Of a stretch of 64,000 nt of DNA, positions 28,057 to 42,574 are shown piece by piece. The DNA is from Atherix ibis (taxonomy: Eukaryota; Arthropoda; Insecta; Diptera; Athericidae). Both the position numbers and the translations under genes were made by a program. A model generated the notes under the pieces. The model made no database searches, was not told the origin of the DNA, and was given only the letters and a program-made list of their open reading frames with translations. The stretch's first letter is position 1. Every line of letters starts with the position of its first letter. The stretch is taken from the NCBI GenBank assembly GCA_958298945.1, contig OY282608.1, positions 59,682,951 through 59,746,950 of the forward strand. The letters are read 5' to 3'.

Positions 28057-29459
28057 AAACCAACAAACCAACAAACCAACAAACCAACAAGCCAACAAGC
28101 CAACAAACCAACAAACCAACAAACCAACAAACCAACAAACAAACAAACCAACAAAACAACAAACAAACAAACTAACAAACCAACAAACCAACAAACCAAC
28201 AAACCAACAAACAAAAAAACCAATAAACCAACAAACGAACAAGCCAACAAAACACCAAACCAACAAACCAACAAACAAACAAACCAATAAACCAACAAAC
28301 CAACAAACCAACAAAACCAACAAGCGAACAAACCAACAAGCCAACAAACAAACAAACCAACAAACAAACCAACAAACCAACAAACCAACAAACCAACAAA
28401 CTAACAAACCAACAAACCAACAAACCAACAAACTAACAAACTAACAAATGAACAAACGAACAAACCAACAAACAAAGAAACCAACAAACCAAGAAGCCAA
28501 CAAGCCAACAAACCAACAAGCCAACAAACGAACAAACCAACAAACCAGCAAACCAACAAACCGACAAACCAACAAACCAACAAACCAACAAACCAACAAA
28601 CCAACAAACCAACAAACCAACAAACCAACAAACCAACAAACCAACAAACCAACAAACCAACAAACCAACAAGCTAACAAACCAAAAAACCAACAAACCAA
28701 CAAACGAACAAGCCAACAAACCAGCAAACCAACAAACCAACAAACCAACAAACCAACAAACCAACAAACAAAGAAACCAACAAACAAAGAAACCAACAAA
28801 CCAACAAGCCAACAAACTTACAAACCAACAAGTCAACAACCCAACAAGCCAACAAAACAACAAACCAACAAACCAACAAACCAACAATCCAACAAACCAA
28901 CAAGCCAACAAACCAACAAGCCAACAAACGAACAAACGAACAAACGAACAAACGAACAAACCAACAAACCAACAAACCAACAAACGAACAAGCCAACAAA
29001 CCAACAAACCATCAGACGAACAAACAAACAAACCAATAAACCAACAAACAAAGAAACCAACAAACCAACAAACCAACAAGCCAACAAGCCAACAAACCAA
29101 CAAACCAAGTAACCAACAAACCAATAAACCAACAAACCAACAATCCATCAAACCAACAAACCAACAAACCAACAAACCAACAAACCAACAAACCAACAAA
29201 CGAACAAGCCAACAAACCAACAAACCAGCAGACGAACAAACAAACAAACCAATAAACCAACAAACAAAGAAACCAACAAACCAATAAACCAACAAACCAA
29301 GAAACCAACAAACCAACAAACCAACAAGCCAACAAACCAACAAACCAAGTAACCAACAAACCAATAAACCAACAAACCAAGAAACCAACAAACCAACAAA
29401 CCAACAAGCCAACAAACCAACAAACCAATAAGCCTACAAACCAACAAACCAATAAACCA

Positions 29460-30300
29460 ACAAAAGCCAACAAGCCAACAAGCCAACAAGCCAACAAACC
29501 AACAAACCAACAAACCAACAAACCAACAAACCAACAAACAAAAAAACCAACAAACGAACAAGCCAACAAACCACCAAACCAACAAACCAAACAAACAAAC
29601 AAACCAACAAACCAACAAACCAACAAACCAACAAACCAACAAACCAACAAACCAACAAACCAACAAACGAACAAACCAACAAGCCAACAAACAAACAAAC
29701 CAACAAACAAACCAACAAACCAACAAACCAACAAAACAACAAACTAACAAACCAACAAACCAACAAACCAACAAACTAACAACTAACAAACGAACAAACG
29801 AAACAAACGAACAAACCAACAAACCCAACAAGCGCACAAGCCAACAAACCAACAAGCCAACAAGCGAACAAACCAACAAGCCAACAAACAACCAACAAAC
29901 CAACAAGCACAACAAAACCAACAAACAACAAACCAACAAACACAAACAACAAACCAACAAACCAACAAACCAACAAACCAACAAACCACAACCAACAAAC
30001 GAACAAACGAACAAACCAACAAACAAACAAACCAACAAACCAACAAGCGCACAAGCCAACAAACCAACAAGCCAACAAGCGAACAAACCAACAAACCAAC
30101 AAACCAACAAACCAACAACCAACAAACCAACAAACCAACAAACGAACAAGCCAACAAACCAACAAACCAACAAACAAACAAACCAACAAACCAACAAACC
30201 AACAAACCAACAAACCAACAAACGAACAAAACCAACAAACCAACAAACCAACAAGCACACAAACAAACAAACCAACAAACAAACCAACAAAACCAACAAA
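29460..30300. other. Patch of dense off-phase 1-4 base indels
   Basis: Within about 840 bases the 8-bp phase is broken many times. Examples are CAAAAGCC at 29,463, CCAAACAAAC near 29,588, CTAACAACTAAC near 29,776, CGAAACAAACG near 29,799, AAACCCAACAAGCGC near 29,822, CACAACAAAACC near 29,908, ACACAAACAACAAACC near 29,939, CCACAACC near 29,986, CCAACAACC near 30,114, and extra A in AAAACC near 30,227 and 30,289. Elsewhere such breaks are isolated and several are shared between copies. This may be a low-quality consensus stretch or a genuinely degenerate patch. Confidence 0.7.
30047..30260. repeat. Module V, copy 2
   Basis: Landmarks fall at 30047 and 30255, 208 bases apart. This copy lies in the indel-rich patch; a missing A near 30,117 and an extra A near 30,230 compensate for each other. 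Confidence 0.7.
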
Positions 30301-30695
30301 CCAACAAACCAACAAACCAACAAACCAACAAACCAACAAACCAACAAACGAACAAACGAACAAACCAACAAACAAACAAACCAACTAACCAACAAGCCAA
30401 CAAGCCAACAAACCAACAATCCAACAAACGAACAAATCAACAAACCAACAAACCAACAAACCAACAAACCAACAAACCAACAAACCAACAAACCAACAAA
30501 CCAACAAACCAACAAACCAACAAACCAACAAACCAACAAACGAACAAGCCAACAAACCAACAAACCAACAAACCAACAAACCAACAAACCAACAAACCAA
30601 CAAACCAACAAACCAACAAATCAACAAACCGACAAACCAACAAACCAACAAGCCAACAAACCAACAAACCAACAAACTAACAAACCAACAAAACT

Positions 30696-30954
30696 AATAA
30701 GCTAACAAACCAAAAAACCAACAAACCAAAAAACCAACAAACCAACAAACCAACAAACGAACAATCCAACAAACCAACAAACCAACAAAGCAACAAACCA
30801 ACAAACAAACAAACCAAAAAACCAACCAACCAACAAACAAACAAGCCAACAAACCAACAAACCAAGTAACCAACAAACCAATAAACCAACAAACCAAGAA
30901 ACCAACAAACCAACAAACCAACAAGCCAACAAACCAACAAACCAATAAGCCTAC
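30696..30954. repeat. Module IV, copy 5
   Basis: Landmarks fall at 30698 and 30946, 248 bases apart. The left landmark is altered to ACTAATAAGC. Confidence 0.75.
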
Positions 30955-31394
30955 AAACCAACAAACCAATAAACCAACAAACCAACAAGCCAACAAGCCA
31001 ACAAACCAACAAACCAACAAACCAACAAACCAACAAACCAACAAACCAACAAAACAACAAACAAACAACCCAACAAACCAACAAACCAACAAACCACCAA
31101 ACCAACAAACCAACAAACCATCCAACCAACAAACCAACAAACCAACAAACCAACAAACCAACAAGCTAACAAACCAAAAAACCAACAAACCAACAAACCA
31201 ACAAACCAACATACGAACAAGCCAACAAACCAACAAACCAACAAACCAACAAACCAACAAACCAACAAACAAACAAACCAACAAACCAACAAGCCAACAA
31301 ACTTACAAACCAACAAGTCATTAACCCAACAAACCAACAAAACAACAAACCAACAAACCAACAAACCAACAAACCAACAAACCAACAAACCAAC

Positions 31395-31409
31395 AAAAAA
31401 AAAAAAAAA
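31395..31409. repeat. Poly-A locus, 15 A
   Basis: Fifteen A precede CAAATCAAC, the longest homopolymer I saw in the window. The left flank ends in CCAAC rather than CC. Confidence 0.85.
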
Positions 31410-31676
31410 CAAATCAACAAACCAACAAGCCAACAAACCAACAAACCAAGTAACCAACAAACCAATAAACCAACAAACCAAGAAACCAACAAACGAACAA
31501 ACCAACAAGCCAACAAACCAACAAACCAACAAGCCAACAAACGAACAAACCAACAAACCAACAAACCAACATATCAACAAACCAACAAACCAACAAACCA
31601 ACAAACCAACAAACCAACAAACCAACAAACCAACAAACGAACAAACCAACCAACAAACAAACCAACAAACCAACAA

Positions 31677-31922
31677 GCGCACAAGCCAACAAACTAACAA
31701 GCCAACAAGCGAACAAACCAACAAACCAACAAACCAACAAACCAACAAACCAACAAACCAACAAACCAACAAACCAACAAACCAACAAACGAGCAAGCCA
31801 ACAAACCAACAAACCAACAAACAAACAAACCAACAAACCAACAAACCAACAAACCAACAAACCAACAAACCAACACACCAACAAACGAACAAACCAACAA
31901 ACCAACAAACCAACAAGCACAC
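31677..31922. repeat. Module V, copy 3
   Basis: Landmarks fall at 31677 and 31917, 240 bases apart, 267 bases after a poly-A locus. Confidence 0.8.
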
Positions 31923-32902
31923 AAACAAACAAACCAACAAACAAACCAACAAACCAACAAACCAACAAACCAACAAACCAACAAACCAACAAACCAACAA
32001 ACCAACAAACCAACAAACCAACAAACCAACAAACCAACAAACCAACAAACCAACAAACCAACAAACCAACAAACCAACAAACCAACAAACCAACAAACGA
32101 ACAAACGAACAAACCAACAAACAAACAAACCAACAAACCAACAAACCAACAAACAAACAAACCAACAAACCAACAAGCCAACAAACTTACAAACCAACAA
32201 GTCAATAACCCAACAAGCCAACAAAACAACAAACCAACAAACCAACAAACCAACAAACCAACAAACCAACAAACCAACAAACCAACAAACCAACAAACGA
32301 ACAAACCAACAAGCCAACAAACAAACAAACCAACAAACAAACCAACAAACCAACAAACCAACAAACCAACAAACTAAAAACCAACAAACCAACAAACCAA
32401 CAAACTAACAAACTAACAAACGAACAAACGAACAAACCAACAAACAAAGAAACCAACAAACCAAGAAGCCTACAAGCCAACAAACCAACAAGCCAACAAA
32501 CGAACAGACCAACAAACCAACAAACCAAAAAACCAACAAACCAACAAACCAACAAACCAACAAACCAACAAACCAGCAAACCAACAAACCAACAAACCAA
32601 CAAACCAACAAACCAACCAACCAACAAACCAACAAACCAACAAACCAACAAACCAACAAGCTAACAAACCAAAAAACCAACAAACCAACAAACCAACAAA
32701 CCAACATACGAACAAGCCAACAAACCAACAAACCAACAAACCAACAAACCAACAAACCAACAAACAAACAAACCAACAAACCAACAAGCCAACAAACTTA
32801 CAAACCAACAAGTCAACAACCCAACAAGCCAACAAAACAACAAACCAACAAACAAACAAACCAACAAACCAACAAACCAACAAACCAACAAACCAACAAA
32901 CC

Positions 32903-32914
32903 AAAAAAAAAAAA
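32903..32914. repeat. Poly-A locus, 12 A
   Basis: Twelve A lie in the same context as the other three loci. Confidence 0.85.
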
Positions 32915-33197
32915 CAAATCAACAAACCAACAAGCCAACAAACCAACAAACCAAGTAACCAACAAACCAATAAACCAACAAACCAAGAAACCAACAAACG
33001 AACAAACCAACAAGCCAACAAACCAACAAACCAACAAGCCAACAAACGAACAAACCAACAAACCAACAAACCAACATATCAACAAACCAACAAACCAACA
33101 AACCAACAAACCAACAAACCAACAAACCAACAAACCAACAAACCAACAAACGAACCAACGAACAAACCAACCAACAAACAAACCAACAAACCAAGAA

Positions 33198-33459
33198 GCG
33201 CACAAGCCAACACACTAACAAGCCAACAAGCGAACAAACCAACAAACCAACAAACCAACAAACCAACAAACCAACAAACCAACAAACCAACAAACCAACA
33301 AACCAACAAACCAACAAACCAACAAACGAGCAAGCCAACAAACCAACAAACCAACAAACAAACAAACCAACAAACCAACAAACCAACAAACCAACAAACC
33401 AACAAACCAACAAACCAACAAACGAATAAACCAACAAACCAACAAACCAACAAGCACAC
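33198..33459. repeat. Module V, copy 4
   Basis: Landmarks fall at 33198 and 33454, 256 bases apart, 283 bases after a poly-A locus. The left landmark is preceded by CCAAGAA rather than CCAACAA. Confidence 0.8.
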
Positions 33460-34215
33460 AAACAAACAAACCAACAAACAAACCAACAAACCAACAAACC
33501 AACAAACCAACAAACCAACAAACCAACAAACCAACAAACCAACAAACCAACAAACCAACAAACCTAAAACCAACAAACCAACAAACCAACAAACGAACAA
33601 ACGAACAAACGAACAAACGAACAAACCAACAAACAAACAAACCAACAAACCAACAAGCCAACAAGCCAACAAACCAACAAGCCAACAAACCAACAAACCA
33701 ACAAACCAACAAACCAACAAACCAACAAACGAACAAGCCAACAAACCAACAAACCAACAAACAAACAAACCAACAAACCAACAAACCAACAAACCAACAA
33801 ACCAACAAACGAACAAACCAACAAACCAACAAACCAACAAGCACACAAACAAACAAACCAACAAACAAACCAACAAACCAACTAACCAACAAGCCAACAA
33901 GCCAACAAACCAACAATCCAACAAACGAACAAATCAACAAACCAACAAACCAACAAACCAACAAACCAACAAACCAACAAACCAACAAACCAACAAACCA
34001 ACAAACCAACAAACCAACAAACCAACAAACCAACAAACCAACAAACCAGCAAACGAACAAGCCAACAAACCAACAAACCAACAAACCAACAAACCAACAA
34101 ACCAACAAACCAACAATCCAACAAACCAACAAACCAACAAACCAACAAACCAACAAGCCAGCAAACCAACAAACCAACAAACTAACAAACCAACAAACCA
34201 ACAAACCAACAAACC

Positions 34216-34474
34216 AATAAGGTAACAAACCAAGAAACCAACAAACCAAAAAACCAACAAACCAACAAACCAACAAACGAACAATCCAACAAACCAACAA
34301 ACCAACAAAGCAACAAACCAACAAACAAGCAAACCAAAAAACCAACCAACCAACAAACCAATAAGCCAACAAACCAACAAACCAAGTAACCAACAAACCA
34401 ATAAACTAACAAACCAACAAACCAACAAACCAACAAACCAACAAACCAACAAGCCAACAAACCAATAAGCCTAC
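34216..34474. repeat. Module IV, copy 6
   Basis: Landmarks fall at 34218 and 34466, 248 bases apart. The left landmark reads AATAAGGTAAC (C to G). Confidence 0.75.
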
Positions 34475-37156
34475 AAACCAACAAACCAATAAACCAACAA
34501 ACAAACAAGCCAACAAGCCAACAAACCAACAAACCAACAAACCAACAAACCAACAAACCAACAAACCAACAAACCAACAAAACAACAAACAAACAAACTA
34601 ACAAACCAACAAACCAACAAACCAACAAACAAAAAAACCAACAAACCAACAAACGAACAAGCCAACAAACCACCAAACCAACAAACCAACAAACAAACAA
34701 ACCAATAAACCAACAAACCAACAAACCAACAAGCCAACAAACAAACAAACCAACAAACAAACCAACAAAACAACAAATCAACAAACCAACAAACTAACAA
34801 ACCAACAAACCAACAAACCAACAAACTAACAAACTAACAAATGAACAAACTAACAAACCAACAAACAAAGAAACCAACAAACCAAGAAGCCAACAAGCCA
34901 ACAAACCAACAAGCCAACAAACGAACAAACCAACAAACCAACAAACCAACAAACCAACAAACCAACAAACCAACAAACCAACTAACCAACCAACCAACAC
35001 ACCAACAAACCAACAAACCAACAAACCAACAAACCAACAAACCAACAAACCAACAAACCAACAAGCTAACAAACCAAAAAACCAACAAACCAGCAAACCA
35101 ACAAACCAACAAACGAACAAGCCAACAAACCAGCAAACCAACAAACCAACAAACCAACAAACAAACAAACCAACAAACCAACAAGCCAACAAACTTGCAA
35201 ACCAATAAGTCAACAACCCAACAAGCCAACAAAACAACAAACCAACAAACCAACAAACCAACAAACCAACAAACCAACAAACCAACAAGCCAACAAACGA
35301 ACAAACGAACAAACAAACAAACGAACAAACGAACAAACCAACAAACCAACAAACCAACAAACAAAGAAACCAACAAACCAACAAACCAACAAGCCAACAA
35401 GCCAACAAACCATCAAACCAAGTAACCAACAAACCAATAAACCAACAAACCAATAATCCAACAAACCAACAAACCAACAAACCAACAAACCAACAAACCA
35501 ACAAACCAACAAACGAACAATCCAACAAACCAGCAGACGAACAAACAAACAAACCAATAAACCAATAAACAAAGAAACCAACAAACCAACAAACCAACAA
35601 GCCAACAAGCCAACAAACCAACAAACAAACAAGCCAACAAACCAACAAGCCAACAACGAAATAAACCAACAAACCAACAAACCAACAAGCCAACAAACCA
35701 ACAAACAAACAAACCAAAAAACCAACAAACGAACAAACCAACAAGCCAACAGGCCAACAAACCAACAAGCCAACAAACGAACAAACCAACAAACAAACAA
35801 ACCAGCAAACCAACAAACCAACAAACAAATAAACCAGGAAACTAACAAACCAACAAGCAAACAAACCAGCAAACGAACAAACCAACAAACCAACAAACAA
35901 ACAAGCCAACAAACCAACAAGCCAACAAAGAAATAAACCAACAAACCAACAAACCAACAAACCAACAAGCCAACAAGCGAACAAACCAACAAACCAACAA
36001 ACCAACAAACCAACAAACCAACAAACCAACAAACGAACAAGCCAACAAACCAACAAACCAACAAACAAACAAACCAACAAACCAACAAACCAACAAACCA
36101 ATAAACCAACAAACGAACAAACCAACAAACCAACAAACCAACAAGCACACAAACAAACAAACCAACAAACAAACCAACAAACCAACAAACCAACAAACCA
36201 ACAAACCAACAAATCAACAAACCAACAAACCAACAAACCAACAAAACAACAAACGAACAAACGAACAAACCAACAAACAAACAAACCAACTAACCAACAA
36301 GCCAACAAGCCAACAAACCAACAATCCAAGAAACGAACAAATCAACAAACCAACAAACCAACAAACCAACAAACCAACAAACCAACAAACCAACAAACCA
36401 ACAAACCAACAAACCAACAAACCAACAAACCAACAAACCAACAAACCAACAAACCAACAAACCAACAAACCAACAAACGAACAAGCCAACAAACCAACAA
36501 ACCAACAAACCAACAAACCAACAAACCAACAAACCAACAAACCAACAAACCAACAAACCAACAAACCAACAAACCAACAAATCAACAAACCAACAAGCCA
36601 ACAAACCAACAAACCAACAAACTAACAAACCAACAAACCAACAAACCAATAAGCTAACAAACCAAAAAACCAACAAACCAAAAAACCAACAAACCAACAA
36701 ACCAACAAACAAACAAGCCAACAAACCAACAAGCCAACAAAGAAATAAACCAACAAACCAACAAACCAACAAGCCAACAAACCAACAAACGAACAAACCA
36801 AAAAACCAACAAACGAACAAACCAACAAGCCAACAAGCCAACAAACCAACAAGCCAACAAACGAACAAACCAACAAACAAACAAACCAACAAACCAACAA
36901 ACAAATAAACCAGGAAACTAACAAACCAACAAGCAAACAAACCAGCAAACGAACAAACCAACAAACCAACAAACCAACAAACGAACAAACCAACAAGCCA
37001 ACAAACCAACAAACCAACAAGCCAACAAACGAACAAACCAACAAACCAACAAACCAACAAATCAACAAACCAACAAACCAACAAACCAACAAACCAACAA
37101 ACCAACAAACCAACAAACGAACAAACGAACAAACCCACAAACAAACAAACCAACAA

Positions 37157-37354
37157 GCGCACAAGCCAACAAACCAACAAGCCAACAAGCGAACAAACCA
37201 ACAAACCAACAAACCAACAAACCAACAAACCAACAAACCAACAAACGAACAAGCCAACAAACCAACAAACCAACAAACAAACAAACCAACAAACCAACAA
37301 ACCAACAAACCAACAAACGAACAAACCAACAAACCAACAAACCAACAAGCACAC
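37157..37354. repeat. Module V, copy 5
   Basis: Landmarks fall at 37157 and 37349, 192 bases (24 units) apart. This is the shortest copy. Confidence 0.75.
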
Positions 37355-37711
37355 AAACAAACAAACCAACAAGCCAACAAACCAACAAACCAACAAACAA
37401 ACAAACCAACTAACCAACAAGCCAACAAGCCAACAAACCAACAATCCAAGAAACGAACAAATCAACAAACCAACAAACCAACAAACCAACAAACCAACAA
37501 ACCAACAAACCAACAAACCAACAAACCAACAAACCAACAAACCAACAAACCAACAAACCAACAAACCAACAAACCAACAAACGAACAAGCCAACAAACCA
37601 ACAAACCAACAAACCAACAAACCAACAAACCAACAAACCAAAAAACCAACAAACCAACAAGCCAACAAACCAACAAACCAACAAACTAACAAACCAACAA
37701 ACCAACAAACC

Positions 37712-37978
37712 AATAAGCTAACAAACCAAAAAACCAACAAACCAAAAAACCAACAAACCAACAAACCAACAAACGAACAATCCAACAAACCAACAAACCA
37801 ACAAAGCAACAAACCAACAAACAAACAAACCAAAAAACCAACCAACCAACAAACCAACAAGCCAACAAACCAACAAACCAAGTAACCAACAAACCAATAA
37901 ACCAACAAACCAACAAACCAAGAAACCAACAAACCAACAAACCAACAAGCCAACAAACCAACAAACCAATAAGCCTAC
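37712..37978. repeat. Module IV, copy 7
   Basis: Landmarks fall at 37714 and 37970, 256 bases apart. The one extra unit is an additional CCAACAAA after AATAAACC near 37,900. Confidence 0.75.
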
Positions 37979-38771
37979 AAACCAACAAACCAATAAACCA
38001 ACAAACCAACAAGCCAACAAGCCAACAAACCAACAAACCAACAAACCAACAAACCAACAAACCAACAAACCAACAAAACAACAAACAAACAAACTAACAA
38101 ACCAACAAACCAACAAACCAACAAACCAACAAACAAAAACACCAACAAACCAACAAACGAACAAGCCAACAAACCACCAAACCAACAAACCAACAAACAA
38201 ACAAACCAACAAACCAACAAACCAACAAACCAACAAACCAACAAACCAACAAACGAACAAACCAACAAGCCAACAAACAAACAAACCAACAAACAAACCA
38301 ACAAACCAACAAACCAACAAACCAACAAACTAACAAACCAACAAACCAACAAACCAACAAACTAACAAACTAACAAACGAACAAACGAACAAACCAACAA
38401 ACAAAGAAACCAACAAACCAAGAAGCCTACAAGCCAACAAACCAACAAGCCAACAAACGAACAGACCAACAAACCAACAAACCAACAAACCAACAAACCA
38501 ACAAACCAACAAACCAACAAACCAACAAACCAACAAACCAACAAACCAGCAAACCAACAAACCAACAAACCAACAAACCAACAAACCAACCAACCAACAA
38601 ACCAACAAACCAACAAACCAACAAACCAACAAGCTAACAAACCAAAAAGCCAACAAACCAACAAACCAACAAACCAACATACGAACAAGCCAACAAACCA
38701 ACAAACCAACAAACCAACAAACCAACAAACCAACAAACAAACAAACCAACAAACCAACAAGCCAACAAACC

Positions 38772-38782
38772 AAAAAAAAAAA
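38772..38782. repeat. Poly-A locus, 11 A
   Basis: Eleven A lie in the same context. A shorter relative of seven A sits near 47,018, where the right flank is CCAACAAATCAAC. Confidence 0.85.
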
Positions 38783-39025
38783 CAAATCAACAAACCAACA
38801 AGCCAACAAACCAACAAACCAAGTAACCAACAAACCAATAAACCAACAAACCAAGAAACCAACAAACGAACAAACCAACAAGCCAACAAACCAACAAACC
38901 AACAAGCCAACAAACGAACAAACCAACAAACCAACAAACCAACATATCAACAAACCAACAAACCAACAAACCAACAAACCAACAAACGAACAAACCAACC
39001 AACAAACAAACCAACAAACCAACAA

Positions 39026-39247
39026 GCGCACAAGCCAACAAACTAACAAGCCAACAAGCGACCAAACCAACAAACCAACAAACCAACAAACCAACAAACC
39101 AACAAACCAACAAACCAACAAATGAGCAAGCCAACAAACCAACAAACCAACAAACAAACAAACCAACAAACCAACAAACCAACAAACCAACAAACCAACA
39201 AACCAACAAACGAACAAACCAACAAACCAACAAACCAACAAGCACAC
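39026..39247. repeat. Module V, copy 6
   Basis: Landmarks fall at 39026 and 39242, 216 bases apart, 243 bases after a poly-A locus. Confidence 0.8.
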
Positions 39248-39704
39248 AAACAAACAAACCAACAAACAAACCAACAAACCAACAAACCAACAAACCAACA
39301 AACCAACAAACCAACAAACCAACAAACCAACAAACCAACAAACCAACAAACCAACAATCGAACAAACGAACAAACCAACAAACAAACAAACCAACAAACC
39401 AACAAGCCAACAAGCCAACAAACCAACAAGCCAACAAACGAACAAATCAACAAACCAACAAACCAACAAACCAACAAACTAACAAACCAACAAACCAACA
39501 AACCAACAAACCAACAAACCAACAAACTAACAAACCAACAAACCAACAAACGAACAAGCCAACAAACCAACAAACCAACAAACCAACAAACCAACAAACC
39601 AACAAACCAACAAACCAACAAACCAACAAACCAACAAGCCAACAAACCAACAAACCAACAAGCCAACAAACCAACAAACTAACAAACCAACAAACCAACA
39701 AACC

Positions 39705-39963
39705 AATAAGCTAACAAACCAAAAAACCAACAAACCAAAAAACCAACAAACCAACAAACCAACAGACGAACAACACAACAAACAAACAAACCAACAAAGC
39801 AACAAACCAACAAACAAACAAACCAAAAAACCAACCAACGAACAAACCAACAAGCCAACAAACCAACAAACCAAGTAACCAACAAACCAATAAACCAACA
39901 AACCAAGAAACCAACAAACCAACAAACCAACAAGCCAACAAACCAACAAACCAATAAGCCAAC
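39705..39963. repeat. Module IV, copy 8, right marker changed
   Basis: The left landmark T is at 39707 and the equivalent right landmark at 39955, 248 bases apart. The right landmark reads AATAAGCCAAC, lacking the CCTAC variant of other copies. Confidence 0.65.
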
Positions 39964-40868
39964 AAACCAACAAAGAACAAACCAACAAACCAACAAACCA
40001 ACAAACGAACAAACCAACAAGCCAACAAACCAACAAACCAACAAGCCAACAAACGAACAAACCAACAAACCAACAAACCAACAAATCAACAAACCAACAA
40101 ACCAACAAACCAACAAACCAACAAACCAACAAACGAACAAACGAACAAACCAACAAACAAACAAACCAACAAACCAACAAGCGCACAAGCCAACAAGCGA
40201 ACAAACCAACAAACCAACAAACCAACAAACCAACAAACCAACAAACCAACAAACCAACAAACCAACAAACCAACAAACCAACAAACCAACAACCCAACAA
40301 ACCAACAAACGAACAAACGAACAAACCAACAAACAAACAAACCAACAAACCAACAAGCCAACAAGCCAACAAACCAACAATCCAACAAACGAACAAATCA
40401 ACAAACCAACAAACCAACAAACCAACAAACCAACAAACCAACAAACCAACAAACCAACAAACCAACAAACCAACAAACGAACAAACCAAAAAACCAACAA
40501 ACGAACAAACCAACAAGCCAACAAGCCAACAAACCAACAAGCCAACAAACGAACAAACCAACAAACAAACAAACCAACAAAACAACAAACCAACAAACAA
40601 ATAAACCAACAAACCAGCAAACTAACAAACCAACAAGCCAACAAACCAGCAAACGAACAAACCAACAAACCAACAAACCAACAAACGAACAAACCAACAA
40701 GCCAACAAACCAACAAACCAACAAGCCAACAAACGAACAAACCAACAAACCAACAAACCAACAAATCAACAAACCAACAAACCAACAAACCAACAAACCA
40801 ACAAACCAACAAACCAACAAACGAACAAACGAACAAACCAACAAACAAACAAACCAACAAACCAACAA

Positions 40869-41074
40869 GCGCACAAGCCAACAAACCAACAAGCCAACAA
40901 GCGACCAAACCAACAAACCAACAAACCAACAAGCGCACAAGCCAACAAACCAACAAACCAACAAACGAACAAGCCAACAAACCAACAAACCAACAAACAA
41001 ACAAACCAACAAACCAACAAACCAACAAACCAACAAACGAACAAACCAACAAACCAACAAACCAACAAGCACAC
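40869..41074. repeat. Module V, copy 7
   Basis: Landmarks fall at 40869 and 41069, 200 bases apart. A second GCGCAC at about 40,923 lies inside, which suggests an internal rearrangement. Confidence 0.7.
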
Positions 41075-42010
41075 AAACAAACAAACCAACAAACAAACCA
41101 ACAAACCAACAAACCAACAAACAAATAAACCAACAAACCAGCAAACTAACAAACCAACAAGCCAACAAACCAGCAAACGAACAAACCAACAAACCAACAA
41201 ACCAACAAATGAACAAACCAACAAGCCAACAAACCAACAAACCAACAAGCCAACAAACGAACAAACCAACAAACCAACAAACCAACAAATCAACAAACCA
41301 ACAAACCAACAAACCAACAAGCCAACAAACCAACAAGCCAACAAACGAACAAACCAACAAACAAACAAACCAACAAACCAACAAACCAACAAACAAATAA
41401 ACCAACAAACCAGCAAACTAACAAACCAACAAGCCAACAAACCAGCAAACGAACAAACCAACAAACCAACAAACCAACAAACCAACAAACGAACAAACCA
41501 ACAAGCCAACAAGCCAACAAACCAACAAACCAACAAGCCAACAAACGAACAAACCAACAAACCAACAAACCAACAAATCAACAAACCAACAAACCAACAA
41601 ACCAACAAACCAACAAACCAACAAACCAACAAACCAACAAAAGAACAAACGAACAAACCAACAAACAAACAAACCAACAAACCAACAAGCGCACAAGCCA
41701 ACAAACCAACAAGCCAACAAGCCAACAAACCAACAAACCAAGTAACCAACAAACCAATAAACCAACAAACCAACAATCCAACAAACCAACAAACCAACAA
41801 ACCAACAAACCAACAAACCAACAAACGAACAAGCCAACAAACCAACAAACCAACAAACCAGCAGACGAACAAACAAACAAACCAACAAACCAACAATCAA
41901 AGAAACCAACAAACCAACAAACCAACAAACCAACAAGCCAACAAACCAACAAACAAACAAGCCAACAAACCAACAAGCCAACAAAGAAATAAACCAACAA
42001 ACCAACAAAC

Positions 42011-42323
42011 GTACAAACCAACAAGCCAACAAGCCAACAAACCAACTAGCCAACAAACAAACAAACCAACAAACCAACAAACCAACAAACAAATAAACCA
42101 ACAAACCAGCAAACTAACAAACCAACAAGCCAACAAACCAGCAAACGAACAAACCAACAAACCAACAAACCAACAAACGAACAAACCAACAAGCCAACAA
42201 ACCAACAAACCAACAAGCCAACAAACGAACAAACCAACAAACCAACAAACCAACAAATCAACACACCAACAAACCAACAAACCAACAAACCAACAAACCA
42301 ACAAACCAACAAACGAACAAGTG
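42011..42323. repeat. 1,556-bp-offset duplication, left copy
   Basis: Four rare landmarks keep the same offset to the right copy: GTACAAACC (42011), ACTAGCC (T 42047), AAATCAACACACC (T 42258) and AAGTGAAC (G 42321). Confidence 0.8.
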
Positions 42324-42360
42324 AACAAACCAACAAACAAACAAACCAACAAACCAACAA

Positions 42361-42574
42361 GCGCACAAGCCAACAAACCAACAAGCCAACAAGCGAACAA
42401 ACCAACAAACCAACAAACCAACAAACCAACAAACCAACAAACCAACAAACCAACAAACGAACAAGCCAACAAACCAACAAACCAACAAACAAACAAACCA
42501 ACAAACCAACAAACCAACAAACCAACAAACCAACAAACGAACAAATCAACAAACTAACAAACCAACAAGCACAC
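42361..42574. repeat. Module V, copy 8
   Basis: Landmarks fall at 42361 and 42569, 208 bases apart. It follows the left member of the 1,556-bp-offset duplication. Confidence 0.8.

Noticed and set aside
13038..38782. Poly-A runs as retrotransposon tails
   Set aside because: The runs sit in continuous satellite on both sides, with no element body or target-site duplication, and recur at the same module position, so they were copied with the module.
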